Origin: Rhizobiales bacterium PAR1
GTDB lineage: Bacteria > Pseudomonadota > Alphaproteobacteria > Rhizobiales > Beijerinckiaceae
NCBI GenBank assembly: GCA_002256205.1
Contig: NKIW01000002.1
Coordinates: 1-64,000 of the forward strand
DNA: 64,000 bases
Reading direction: 5' to 3'
The notes under the pieces were generated by a model. It had not been told where the DNA came from. It saw only the letters and a program-made list of their open reading frames with translations, and ran no database searches. A program made the translations under genes and the position numbers. Within the stretch, counting starts at the first letter, position 1; each line of letters starts with the position of its first letter. Shown piece by piece: positions 43,105-52,100 of the stretch.

Positions 43105-43133
43105 TTCAAATCGGGGGAGGAAGCGCCTATATT
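43105..43133 (+). promoter_or_regulatory. candidate sigma70 promoter of ssrA
   Basis: TTCAAA and TATATT are separated by 17 bases. The start point would lie near 43140, directly before the hairpin GTCGTCC-TC-GGACGAC that opens the tmRNA precursor. Confidence 0.6.
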
Positions 43134-43140
43134 CCCCTCG

Positions 43141-43550
43141 TCGTCCTCGGACGACTATGGCGATAAACGGCTATCGTAATAAACCTTTCGGACCCGGGGG
43201 CGGTACCCGGCGCCTCCACCTCAACGCCGCGTGCGACGTTCAGGCGGGGGCGAAACAGGATCGACGAGGGCGTAAAGGGTGGACTTTTGCTCGGCATGAT
43301 ACCACCGTTATCGGGTCAAAAACGATAGTTGCGAATGACAACAATCGCTCGGTTGCCTTGGCTGCGTAAGCAGTCTGGAAGACCAAACCAAAGTCCTCTG
43401 GGGTAGCACTTAGAGGCGGGGCACGGGGAACGCCTGGCAACAGAAGTTCCCCACTTTATCTGCCCCGAAAAGTGGGAACCGGTTTTCGGACCAAGGCAGA
43501 TAAAGAAAAGAGTTATGCAGGCCTGGCAACAGAACCCTGCCACTTTAATC
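43141..43550 (+). ncRNA. ssrA: transfer-messenger RNA, circularly permuted two-piece form
   Basis: The acceptor piece comes first and ends CGCCTCC-A-CC at 43211-43220; the coding piece starts GGGGGCG at 43246. The two form a 7-bp acceptor stem with a G3-U70 wobble, the alanine identity pair. The final A of CCA is not encoded (T at 43221). The resume codon opens the tag ANDNNRSVALAA (43331-43366) before TAA. tmRNA rescues stalled ribosomes and tags the product for ClpXP. The T-loop equivalent GGCGGTA is unlike the usual TTCRA. Near the 3' end the hairpin with loop GCCTGGCAACAGAA occurs twice, around a palindromic insert. The mature 3' end is not certain. Confidence 0.93.
43425..43540 (+). repeat. 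duplicated tmRNA 3' hairpin flanking a palindromic insert (element copy B)
   Basis: Hairpin 1 (43425-43452) has stem GGGGAAC/GTTCCCC; hairpin 2 (43517-43540) has stem GCAGG/CCTGC. Both share the loop GCCTGGCAACAGAA and are followed by CCACTTTA. Between them lies the core palindrome (43465-43489, arms CCGAAAA/TTTTCGG), itself enclosed by an 11-bp perfect stem CTTTATCTGCC/GGCAGATAAAG (43454-43464 and 43495-43505). Confidence 0.85.
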
Positions 43551-43573
43551 GGCCCTTGAAGGGCCCCCTTCTC
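43551..43573 (+). terminator. possible ssrA terminator
   Basis: GGCCCTT and AGGGCC form a short GC-rich hairpin followed by CCCCTTCTCTC. The T-run is poor, so confidence is limited. Confidence 0.45.
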
Positions 43574-43598
43574 TCACCCGGAACAGACCCGCCAGACC

Positions 43599-44243
43599 AT
43601 GACGAATGAGCCCACCGAAGACCTGATCCGCTATGATGTGATGGTGCAGGAAGCGCTGCTCGGCGTCGTGCGCAAGGTGCTGACGGATGCGGCCAAGGTC
43701 GGCCTTCCGGGCGAACATCATTTTTACATCACCTTCCGCTCGCAGGCGCCGGGCGTAAAGCTTTCGCATCGTCTCACCGAAAAATATCCGGACGAGATGA
43801 ATATCGTGCTCCAGCACCAATTCTGGGATCTCACCGTCGGCGAGCAGAGCTTCGAGGTCGGCCTTTCCTTTGGCGGCGTCGCCGAACGGCTCGTCGTGCC
43901 CTATGAGGCGCTGACCGGTTTTTATGATCCCTCCGTGCAGTTCGGGCTGAAGTTCACGCCCGATGAAGCAGAAGCGGACAACGATCTTGGCGTTGAGGAC
44001 GAAGCACCGACGGTCAAGGATCAGCTCGAAGCCATCACCAAGCTGGAGAAATCCGGCAAGAGCAAGAAGTCGAAAGCTGACGCCAAATCGGATGCGAAAT
44101 CGACCGAGCAGGACGCCGGAGAGCCTGCCGCCGCCAAAAAATCACGGACGAAGGCAACTGCCGAAGAGGCCGCGCCGGAAGCCGAAAAGCCCGCAGGCGG
44201 CGCGGAAGTCGTCAGCCTCGAAGCCTTCCGCAAGAAGAAGTAA
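43599..44243 (+). CDS. sspB: SspB, ClpXP adaptor for tmRNA-tagged proteins (alpha type)
   Basis: SspB tethers ssrA-tagged substrates to ClpXP. The 214-residue protein has an N-terminal SspB fold (LIRYDVMVQEALLGVVRKVL, HHFYITFRSQAPGVKLSHRL, FGGVAERLVVPYEALTGFYDPSVQFGL in pieces), then a long Lys/Ala/Glu-rich flexible linker. The C-terminal EVVSLEAFRKKK would be the ClpX-binding tail. Its gene directly follows the tmRNA gene, placing tag-maker and tag-reader side by side. No strong Shine-Dalgarno is seen before 43599. Confidence 0.94.
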   Translation: MTNEPTEDLIRYDVMVQEALLGVVRKVLTDAAKVGLPGEHHFYITFRSQAPGVKLSHRLTEKYPDEMNIVLQHQFWDLTVGEQSFEVGLSFGGVAERLVVPYEALTGFYDPSVQFGLKFTPDEAEADNDLGVEDEAPTVKDQLEAITKLEKSGKSKKSKADAKSDAKSTEQDAGEPAAAKKSRTKATAEEAAPEAEKPAGGAEVVSLEAFRKKK

Positions 44244-44264
44244 AGCGCACCTCCAAGTTCGCCC

Positions 44265-45383
44265 CTACCTCTTGGGGTAAACCAGCGGAAACTGCTCCGG
44301 CTGCGTCGCGGCCCCGTCGCATTTGAGCTTTTCGCGCACCTCGACGAGAGCGAATTCGCCCGCTGCGGTCACACGGAATTTCTCCAGCGTGCCGCAATCG
44401 CCGATCCCGCGCGAGAGTGTGACGGCGGTGACCGTCCGCATCTTGATATCCACGGTCGGGCTCATGAGAACACCGGGATCGGTCGGCCGCTTCAGACCCG
44501 GCGCGCCCGGCGTCTTGAGGAAGGTGTGTTCCTTCTCCGGCGCCGCGACATAGACCAGCGCGAAGACCGACGAGCCCTGATAGGCGAAGCGATCACACGG
44601 AATTTCCCAGATCGCCGACTCCTCGGACAGCGAATAGCCGATAACACCGGTTTTCATTACCTCGGGGTTGCACTTGAATTTCTGCTGCACTTCCTTGCGG
44701 AATCCGGGTGAAAACAGCGCAGGCTTGACCGTATAGCGCTCAAAAATCGCCGGTACATCGGCTTTTGGCGGTGGCGGCGCAACCGGCGGCGGAGATGAGG
44801 GCGTCGGCGGCACCTTGGCGGTGACAGCCGGCGCATGCGGCAACGGCAGCGGCGCGGTCATGCAGCCCGCCCCGCCTTTGACCGACGCGCGAAACGCCTC
44901 CTTGCCAAGCATCGAGACCATCATCTTGCCGCTCTCGATCTCCACCGCCTCACCCTCGATGGCGCCGAGCTTGAGATCGAGCACGACATAACCATCGCCA
45001 CCCTGCATGCGGTAGAGTTGATGCTCGTGAAGGTCATAGCCCGAGGATTTCCCCCCCGTCGCGATCCGCGTCAGCGGTACGACGTTCGCGCCGATGCGAA
45101 TGCGCGCGGGCTCGCGAACATGGTTGTTGCCGCGCAACTGCTCGATGAACAGCACCGCATAGCGATCCTTCTCCGGATCGCGGTTGGCCTGCCAGATCGC
45201 AACCGTACAACCTTTCGAACGATCGAGTTCCTTGTCGCCCTTTTCGAAGAGCTTGAGTTCGAGCTCCGGCGCACCGAGCTTCGGCGGTGCCGGCTGTTGC
45301 GGCGGTGGCGTTTGCGCCATGGAAACCGACGCCGACATCACGAACGGCAGCAGAACGGCGAGCATCGGATTCGTCTGGCGCAT
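44265..45383 (-). CDS. DUF1176-domain periplasmic protein
   Basis: A 372-residue secreted protein. Signal peptide LAVLLPFVMSASVSMA-QT; a Pro-rich spacer; an N-terminal domain with GCTVAIWQANRDPEKDRYAV; a second Pro-rich spacer (about residues 185-215); and a C-terminal DUF1176 region with KCNPEVMKTGVIGYSLSEES, IPCDRFAYQGSSVFALVY and SRGIGDCGTLEKFRV. The ending shows the conserved Cys pairs of that family. Function unknown, probably envelope-related. The ATG at 45383 follows GAGGA; a longer upstream frame is not needed. Convergent with sspB. Confidence 0.85.
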   Translation of the reverse strand: MRQTNPMLAVLLPFVMSASVSMAQTPPPQQPAPPKLGAPELELKLFEKGDKELDRSKGCTVAIWQANRDPEKDRYAVLFIEQLRGNNHVREPARIRIGANVVPLTRIATGGKSSGYDLHEHQLYRMQGGDGYVVLDLKLGAIEGEAVEIESGKMMVSMLGKEAFRASVKGGAGCMTAPLPLPHAPAVTAKVPPTPSSPPPVAPPPPKADVPAIFERYTVKPALFSPGFRKEVQQKFKCNPEVMKTGVIGYSLSEESAIWEIPCDRFAYQGSSVFALVYVAAPEKEHTFLKTPGAPGLKRPTDPGVLMSPTVDIKMRTVTAVTLSRGIGDCGTLEKFRVTAAGEFALVEVREKLKCDGAATQPEQFPLVYPKR

Positions 45384-45574
45384 CAAGTCCTCGGTCAGCA
45401 ATTTTTCACCGTCGATCCTGCAACTTTGACAGGGCAAGGGCAAGCGCTCCTCATGCAAAGCTGGGGCGTCCCGCGCGCATTCCCCAAACGCCGGATTGAA
45501 CCCTCCCGCCGGCTCGGCTAGAAGCGCCGGGAACTTTCAGACAGGTCTCATTGCAGTCACGAGGCGAGCATCCC

Positions 45575-46960
45575 ATGGCGACACGCACCGAATCCGATAC
45601 TTTCGGCCCGATTGAGGTTGAATCCACCGCATATTGGGGCGCTCAGGCCCAGCGCAGCCTTGGCAATTTCAAGATCGGCTGGGAAAAGCAGCCTCAGCCG
45701 ATCATCAAGGCGCTCGGCGTCGTCAAGCGCGCGGCGGCGGAAGCCAACATGGCGCTCGGCAAGATGGATGCCAAGCTCGGCGAAGTGATCATCAAAGCCG
45801 CGCAGGAAGTGATCGACGGCAAACTCGACGCGCATTTCCCGCTCGTCGTCTGGCAGACCGGTTCGGGCACGCAGTCGAACATGAATGCCAACGAGGTGAT
45901 CTCGAACCGCGCGATCGAGATGCTCGGCGGCGAGATGGGCTCGAAGAAGCCCGTTCACCCGAACGATCACGTCAACATGAGCCAATCCTCGAACGATACC
46001 TTCCCGACCGCGATGCACATCGCCTGCGCGGTGGAAGTGGTTGAACGGCTCGTTCCGGCGCTGACGCATCTCCACAAGGCGCTCGATGCCAAGGCGAAAG
46101 CCTGGGATCACATCATCAAGATCGGCCGCACGCATACGCAGGATGCAACCCCCGTTACCCTCGGGCAGGAATTCTCCGGCTACGCCAAACAGATCGAGAA
46201 CGGCATCGCCCGTGTCGAACTGACCCTTCCTGCGTTGATGGAAGTCGCGCAGGGTGGCACCGCCGTCGGCACCGGCCTTGCTGCCCCGATCGGCTTTGCC
46301 GAGAAGGTCGCCGAGCGCATCGCGGCGATCACCGGCCTCAAGTTCACCTCGGCGCCGAACAAGTTCGAAGCCCTCGCCGCCCATGACGCGATGGTCTTCA
46401 CCCATGGCGCGATCAACACGGTGGCGATGAGCTGCTTCAAGATCGCCAACGATATCCGCTTCCTCGGCTCGGGTCCGCGCTCGGGCCTTGGCGAACTCGC
46501 ACTCCCGGAGAACGAGCCCGGCTCCTCGATCATGCCGGGCAAGGTCAACCCGACCCAGTGCGAAGCGCTGACGCAAGTGGCGGCACATATCCATGGCAAC
46601 AACGCCGCCATCGGCTTTGCCGGTTCGCAAGGCCATTTCGAGCTGAACGTCTTCAACCCGATGATGGCCTACAACTTCCTCCAGTCGGTGCGCCTGCTCG
46701 CCGATGCCGCGATCTCGTTTACTGACAACTGCGTCGTCGGCATCGAGCCGCGCCTCGACAACATCGCGCGTGGCCTTGCCAATTCGCTGATGCTGGTAAC
46801 CCCGCTCAAGGAAAAATACGGCTACGATCTTGCCGCCAAGGTCGCGAAATACGCGCACAAGAACGGCACGACGCTCCGCGAGGAAGCCATTGCCCTCGGC
46901 ATCTCCGGCGAGGATTTCGATGCCATCGTCCGGCCCGAGAAAATGATTTCGCCGGGCTGA
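45575..46960 (+). CDS. fumC: fumarate hydratase, class II
   Basis: FumC interconverts fumarate and malate in the TCA cycle without an iron-sulfur cluster. The 461-residue protein contains [55 protein letters not shown], and the signature [15 protein letters not shown]. All are canonical. The ATG at 45575 follows GAGG. Neighbour genes DUF4169 and RHH downstream and sspB upstream fit the rhizobial arrangement. A terminator follows. Confidence 0.97.
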   Translation: MATRTESDTFGPIEVESTAYWGAQAQRSLGNFKIGWEKQPQPIIKALGVVKRAAAEANMALGKMDAKLGEVIIKAAQEVIDGKLDAHFPLVVWQTGSGTQSNMNANEVISNRAIEMLGGEMGSKKPVHPNDHVNMSQSSNDTFPTAMHIACAVEVVERLVPALTHLHKALDAKAKAWDHIIKIGRTHTQDATPVTLGQEFSGYAKQIENGIARVELTLPALMEVAQGGTAVGTGLAAPIGFAEKVAERIAAITGLKFTSAPNKFEALAAHDAMVFTHGAINTVAMSCFKIANDIRFLGSGPRSGLGELALPENEPGSSIMPGKVNPTQCEALTQVAAHIHGNNAAIGFAGSQGHFELNVFNPMMAYNFLQSVRLLADAAISFTDNCVVGIEPRLDNIARGLANSLMLVTPLKEKYGYDLAAKVAKYAHKNGTTLREEAIALGISGEDFDAIVRPEKMISPG

Positions 46961-46986
46961 GGCAACGCCTCACACCGAAAAATCGG

Positions 46987-47010
46987 AAGAGAGCTGCGGC
47001 TCTCTTTCTT
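46987..47010 (+). terminator. terminator of fumC
   Basis: AAGAGAGC and GCTCTCTT pair around TGCG, followed by TCTT, 27 bases after the stop. Confidence 0.82.
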
Positions 47011-47025
47011 ATCCGTCTCTACGAC

Positions 47026-47505
47026 CTACCCCGCCGTCCGGTATTGCGCGGCAGAAATGAACTTCCCGAAGCGCTCGCACCAGATCACGACGGTCGTGTA
47101 AGCCTTCACATCGACCTCGGGCGGCACATTCAGCATGAAGCCAGAAAAGCCCTTCACATCCCCCAGATTGAGCGACTTATCCTTGACCGCGAGGAAGGCT
47201 TCGGCGTTTTCGACGAACTGCGGCACGAGGTAGAGCTTGTAATCCGGTCCGGGCGCGAGCTTGCCGCGATGGGCAATGCGCTTTGCGCTCACGATCACCT
47301 CACCTTCGCCCCAATGGAGGAAATCAGAGCCGCGGATATCCCGGTCAAAGCGCCCCATCAGCCGTTCGCCCTGCATCAGTTCTGAAAATGTGCTCTCGGA
47401 CGGTGGCGGCGCAGCGGTCAGGATCGGCAGCAGGTAGATGCCGAGCGCAATCCCTGCGATAAACACAGCCAAGTGCGTGAGCGTATAAAGTGGAAATCGC
47501 CGCAT
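47026..47505 (-). CDS. membrane-anchored DM13-domain protein
   Basis: A 159-residue protein with one N-terminal membrane segment (YTLTHLAVFIAGIALGIYLLPIL) and a periplasmic DM13-like domain: a GEGEVIVSAKRIAHRGKL strand, PGPDYKLYLVPQF, KGFSGFMLNVPPEVDVKAYTTVVIWCERFGKFISAAQY in pieces. The V-I-W-C-x-x-F ending with a Cys is the feature used to predict electron transfer in DM13 domains. The specific role is unknown. The ATG at 47505 is preceded by AAGGGGAAG. Convergent with fumC. Confidence 0.85.
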   Translation of the reverse strand: MRRFPLYTLTHLAVFIAGIALGIYLLPILTAAPPPSESTFSELMQGERLMGRFDRDIRGSDFLHWGEGEVIVSAKRIAHRGKLAPGPDYKLYLVPQFVENAEAFLAVKDKSLNLGDVKGFSGFMLNVPPEVDVKAYTTVVIWCERFGKFISAAQYRTAG

Positions 47506-47614
47506 CCGCTTCCCCTTGCCTCCCGGCTCCAAATCACGTCACATAAACTATTCCCACTTCCCAGCGCTTGGCAAAACACCAACGCGCGATTGAACAGCCG
47601 GAAAGTCCGTCGTG

Positions 47615-47803
47615 ATGGCCGAGATCATCAACCTCCGCATGGCTCGCAAGGCAAAAGCGCGCGGTGAGGCCGAGAAGCAGGCTGAACAGAACCGCGCCAA
47701 ATTCGGCCAGACCAAGGCCGAAAAGAAGGTTCGCAAACTGGAAGAGGCCCGCGCCGCCAAGGCTCATGCTGCCGGCGCCCTAGAGAAGCCTGAGGGGGAA
47801 TGA
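47615..47803 (+). CDS. DUF4169 family protein
   Basis: A 62-residue, strongly basic helical protein starting MAEIINLRMARKAKARGEAE, the DUF4169 signature, then Lys/Ala/Glu-rich to the end. Likely a nucleic acid or coiled-coil protein; function unknown. In many rhizobia it is directly followed by the RHH gene seen here at 48859, but in this genome a Bug-type gene sits between. A GTG is directly before the ATG at 47615. Confidence 0.88.
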   Translation: MAEIINLRMARKAKARGEAEKQAEQNRAKFGQTKAEKKVRKLEEARAAKAHAAGALEKPEGE

Positions 47804-47889
47804 TGACCTAATGGGTTGCGCCCAGACCGCCGGGGTCGGTATCAAGGAACCTCTATGCCAAAGATCCTGAAAGCCATCCGGAGCCTGCC

Positions 47890-48840
47890 ATGCGCCGTTA
47901 TCTTGCCTACCTGATCGTCGCGCTGGGCTTTGCCGGCACCGCCATGGCGCAGGATTACCCGACGAAACCGATCACGCTGATCGTGCCCTTTGCGGCTGGC
48001 GGCACCTCGGACATCATCGCCCGCATCGCCACGGAAGAGATGAGCCAGCATCTCGGCCAGCGCTTCGTCGTCGAGAATGTCACCGGCGCCGGCGGCTCGA
48101 CCGCTCTTACCCGCGCCGCCACCGCTGCGCCGGATGGCTATACGATCACCATCGGCAACGCGGGCGTCTCGGCGGCGGTCTATTCGATCATTCCCGGCCT
48201 GCGCTTCACGCCCGAGAGCTTCGCACCCATCGGCATGATCGCGAAAACCCTGCCGGTGATTGCGCTGAAGAACGATTTTCCGGCCAATACCCTCGCCGAA
48301 TTCCTCGCCTATGCGAAACAGAACCCCGGCAAGGCTACACTTGGCCATGCCGGCACCGGCTCCTCGAACTATCTGATCTGCAAGCTTTTCCTACAGGCCG
48401 CTAAGGTTGATGTCGTACTGATCGGCTATCGCGGCGCCGGGCCTGCGCTCAATGATGCTTTCGGCGGGCATGTCGACGGCGTCTGTGACGCCGCGACCTC
48501 GGTCGCCGCCGGAATCAATGCCAAGCGGGTCAAGGGGCTGGTGATCGCCTCGAAAAAGCGCGCCGAGGTATTGCCGGACCTGCCGACTGCCGCGGAAGCC
48601 GGCCTGCCCGCCTTCACCAACGAGGGCTGGAACGCCCTCTTCGCACCAAAAGGGACGCCCGCCCCCGTCATCGCGAAGCTCAATGAGGCCCTGCGAAAGG
48701 CGGTTGCGAGCGAAAAAGTCGTCAAGCGCTTCGCCGAACTCGCCTCCTTCCCCGCCTCTGGCGAGGAATTCACCCCGGAGTACGTCAAAGCGCATGTCGA
48801 TGCCGAGGTGAAGCGTTATCGCGAGCTTCTGGCCGAATAG
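47890..48840 (+). CDS. Bug-family substrate-binding protein (orphan)
   Basis: A 316-residue periplasmic protein with a signal peptide (YLAYLIVALGFAGTAMA-QD) and Bug signature DYPTKPITLIVPFAAGGTSDIIAR, AAPDGYTITIG and GYRGAGPALNDAFGGHVDG. The SNYLICKLFLQAAK segment takes the place of the usual LAGE/LFK loop. No TctAB genes are present. It is inserted between the DUF4169 and RHH genes that are neighbours in related genomes, suggesting a later acquisition. Ligand unknown. Confidence 0.92.
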   Translation: MRRYLAYLIVALGFAGTAMAQDYPTKPITLIVPFAAGGTSDIIARIATEEMSQHLGQRFVVENVTGAGGSTALTRAATAAPDGYTITIGNAGVSAAVYSIIPGLRFTPESFAPIGMIAKTLPVIALKNDFPANTLAEFLAYAKQNPGKATLGHAGTGSSNYLICKLFLQAAKVDVVLIGYRGAGPALNDAFGGHVDGVCDAATSVAAGINAKRVKGLVIASKKRAEVLPDLPTAAEAGLPAFTNEGWNALFAPKGTPAPVIAKLNEALRKAVASEKVVKRFAELASFPASGEEFTPEYVKAHVDAEVKRYRELLAE

Positions 48841-48858
48841 GCATAACCCGGAAAAGAC

Positions 48859-49119
48859 ATGACTAGGGTCATCAAGCGCAGCCTGAAGATCGCCGGGCAC
48901 TCGACCTCGATCTCGCTGGAAGAGCCCTTCTGGCGACTGCTGCGCCATGTCGCGAGCGAGCAGGGCCTTGGCCTCGCCGCGCTGGTGGAAGCAATCGATC
49001 GCGAGCGGCAAGGCTCCAACCTCTCCTCTGCCGTGCGCGTGCACCTGCTCGAATGGATGATGCAGCGCGGGCCGATGACCTTGCCGGAAGCCGTTGAGAC
49101 AACGGACCGTGAGGCCTGA
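48859..49119 (+). CDS. ribbon-helix-helix domain protein (RHH_4)
   Basis: An 86-residue DNA-binding-like protein: KRSLKIAGHSTSISLEEPFW, then LLRHVASEQGLGLAALVEAID and NLSSAVRVHLLEWM. This is the RHH_4 pattern found beside fumC and DUF4169 in rhizobia. The pattern of one strand then two helices should form an RHH dimer. Targets unknown. Its stop abuts the convergent AsmA-like stop with no gap. Confidence 0.88.
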   Translation: MTRVIKRSLKIAGHSTSISLEEPFWRLLRHVASEQGLGLAALVEAIDRERQGSNLSSAVRVHLLEWMMQRGPMTLPEAVETTDREA

Positions 49120-52100
49120 TCAGCCCGGAGGCGGTTTCGGGGTCAGATCCAGCGGGGGCTGCACGGCCGGCGGCGCAGCAGGTGCATTCGGCAACACCTC
49201 TTTCGGGGTCACCTTGAGTTCCAGCGCCTTGAGAGTCGCCGCAAGCTCGGCCGCTTCGCGCTCGGCTTTTTCCCGTTCTGCACGACGCTTCAGGGCGGCA
49301 GCCTCAACCTCAACCGCCGCCTCGAACGCCTGAATTTCGCGGGCGCGGCGCTCAAGAAAGGCATCGGCGCGCTGGCGACGGAGTTGGGCCGCACGCTCGC
49401 GCGCATCCGCTTCGAAGGCTTCGGCGCGTTCGAGATCGCGCTGGATCGCCATCGCGAGAAAACCGTTCACCAGTGAGGCAACCTGTAACCGCCGCTGCGG
49501 TGGCTTGCCATCAGGCCGGAAGGCGAGCGCAAGGCTGATTTCCGGCACGGAACCGGTCCAGTCCTTTGGCAAAACGGGTTGCGACAGCGTCACCTTCACT
49601 TCCCCCTCGCGGCGAAGGAGGTCGAGCGAAAACGCCGGCGTTACCGTGGTACTGACGCCCGGCGCGCGCTCCAGAACGCGCGGCGTCATCGCAACACGCA
49701 CCTGTCCATTGATCAGCCCGAGCGGCGCCTCCAGCGCCTGCAAACGCAAGTCGGCCTTTCTCAGTTCCTGATCCACAAGTCCGCCAATCCGGTTCTCGTT
49801 GATCGGCGCAAGCTCATCGAGCGAAAGCGCGGTGACGCGCCCCAGCGCCTGCGGATCAGCCCCGGCGAGCAACAACTCGTCGAGCGAAACCTTTCCCGCG
49901 CCGGAAAGCGAAGCGATGAGCGCCTGCGGGTTTGCGCCGCTCCCCGTCAGCGGCAGCGTCCCGCTCACACGGCCAAGGAGCACCGAGAAAGGAACGCGCG
50001 CGAGTTCCAGTTTGCCACCGACCTCCACCACCTCGCTCTTGCGCTGGAAGGCGAGCGAACCGGCAAGCCGCGCCTCCCCTACCTTGGCCTCAAACCCTTC
50101 GAACCCGACCGATCCGGGCGCAAAGCGCAAGACGAATTCGGTTTCGCCCACCGTCAGCCCTTCGGCAAGCTCGGCTTCTTTTGCTTCAATCCAGAGATCG
50201 CCCGAAAGTGGCGGCGCGACTGGCGCGCCAAAAGCCTCGCCGGACCACCCCGTCGCCGTCATTGGCCAGCCTTTGCCGATGACCGGCGTCAACAGCCCCG
50301 GCAAGACAAGTCGTGACAGCGCAAGCCGCCCCGCAACCTGTCCACCACGTGTCAGGTCAAAAGAAACCTCGCCTTTTACCGGCGCGGGGCCGAAGGAGGC
50401 GTCGAGATCAGCCAGCGTGATCTTGCTGCGATCCGCCAGCAGCCGACCGGTGATCCGCCCCTCTCCACCCCGATCGAGCCCTGGAACGCCGCCGCCCAGC
50501 GCTGCGCCGAGCACCGCCGTATCCTTCGCGGCGAGCGTCAATCGCCCTTCGAGCGGCGTAATCCGGAACGGATTGACCCCACCGTCAAACGCCAGATCGA
50601 CACCGGCCAATACGCCACTCAACGTGCCGGTGATTCCCTTGCGCGGATTGCCCTCGGCGCGCAACGTCATGCGACCCGGCACCGGAGCCGTTCCCGCTGC
50701 GAGCGCGCGTCCGGCCAGCTGACTGAATAGCCGCGTGCCATCCGGGTTTGCGACATCAGCCTCCACCGTCACAGTGAGATCCGCGCCCTTGAGCGCCGAT
50801 TGGCTCTTGCCGACCAGCGTACTGCCCCCCAGCTTGCCATCGACAACCACGTCCCAGGTCGCTTCATTGGGCCGGATCACCGCGCGGAGATTGGCCACCG
50901 CGATCGCCGGTTCGAGAAGCGCCGCCCGCAGGACAAAGGCTTCGGTCGCCTCTCCCGGCAGCAGCGCGCGAGAGAGCTGCGCGATATCGCCAAGACGTTC
51001 AGCATCGAGTTTGGCGGTGATTTGCAAGGTTTCGCCCGAAGCGGTGCCGGCGAGGGAAATTTCCTCCCCCTTGCGTCCCGTCAACCGCAACTGTCGCAGC
51101 GTCGCGGTCTGGCCGTCGCGATCCAGCGCGACCTGCAAGCCGCCCATCTCCTGTCCGTCGAGCACGAGGCGCTGAACGGCAAGCCGCGTTGCCAGGGCCA
51201 GCCCCGGCACCGGGCGGAGCGGATCCAGCGCTGCCAGCACACGGGCATCGAAGCGCTCGGCCGCCAGATCGAGACTGAGTCTGGGCGATGCGCGCTTGCC
51301 GGCTTCTGCCGGCAGCCACTCGCCGGAGCCGGTGAGGCTGCCGGCCGCGCTGTCGATCCGCAAGCCGGAAAGGGCGACGCCCGCCCCGCTGCCTGTCACC
51401 TGGGTCAGAAGGCTCGCGCGGGCCGGGAACTGCGCCGCCGGTTCACCCCCCCGCAGCCAGCCCACCATAACCTGCAACGCCTCGGCCTCGAGCCGAAGCA
51501 CGCCATCGAGCGGCACGGCGCGTGGCGACTCTGCGCGTTGAAAGCGGAGCCGCGTTTGCCCCGGAAGTTCCGCCGAGGCCTGATCCAGCACAAGGCCCTG
51601 CGCCCCCATACTTGCCTTGAGCGCGAGATTCTGGACGGCTGCGCCTGGCAGTTGCACCTGTGCGAGCGAGAAATCGACCATCACATCGAACGGCCATGCG
51701 GCCTCGGGTGCCTGTGCCAGCAAGCTCCGCACCTGCCGCAGCCCGTCAGCCTGCTGGGAGCCGGGCTCGGCCACCATCAGGGGTTGCGCGTCGAAGCGCT
51801 TGGCACCCAGTTTCAGCTGGATCTCCGGGCGAGCGTTCTTCAGGTCGATAAAGCCCTGTCCCGCCGCCTGAAACGCGCCATCGCCCGCACCGAAGACAAG
51901 GTTGAGCGGGTCCGCAATCACCTGATCGGAATAGGCCAGCAGGCGAGCCGTTCCGGAAAAGGGCAGTTGCGCGCCGTCCTTGTTGCCGAGAACGGGGTTG
52001 CCATTGAAGGTCGCCGCGCCATCGAACACTGGGCGCCCCGCCACGCCCGGCATGCCGAACCAGCCATCGAGCGACACGCGCGAACCGAGCCCGCGATCCT

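Noticed and set aside
43007-43369. 120-codon plus-strand frame ending in ...ANDNNRSVALAA
   Set aside because: The end is the tmRNA tag reading frame; upstream codons are tmRNA acceptor structure and promoter, not a protein.
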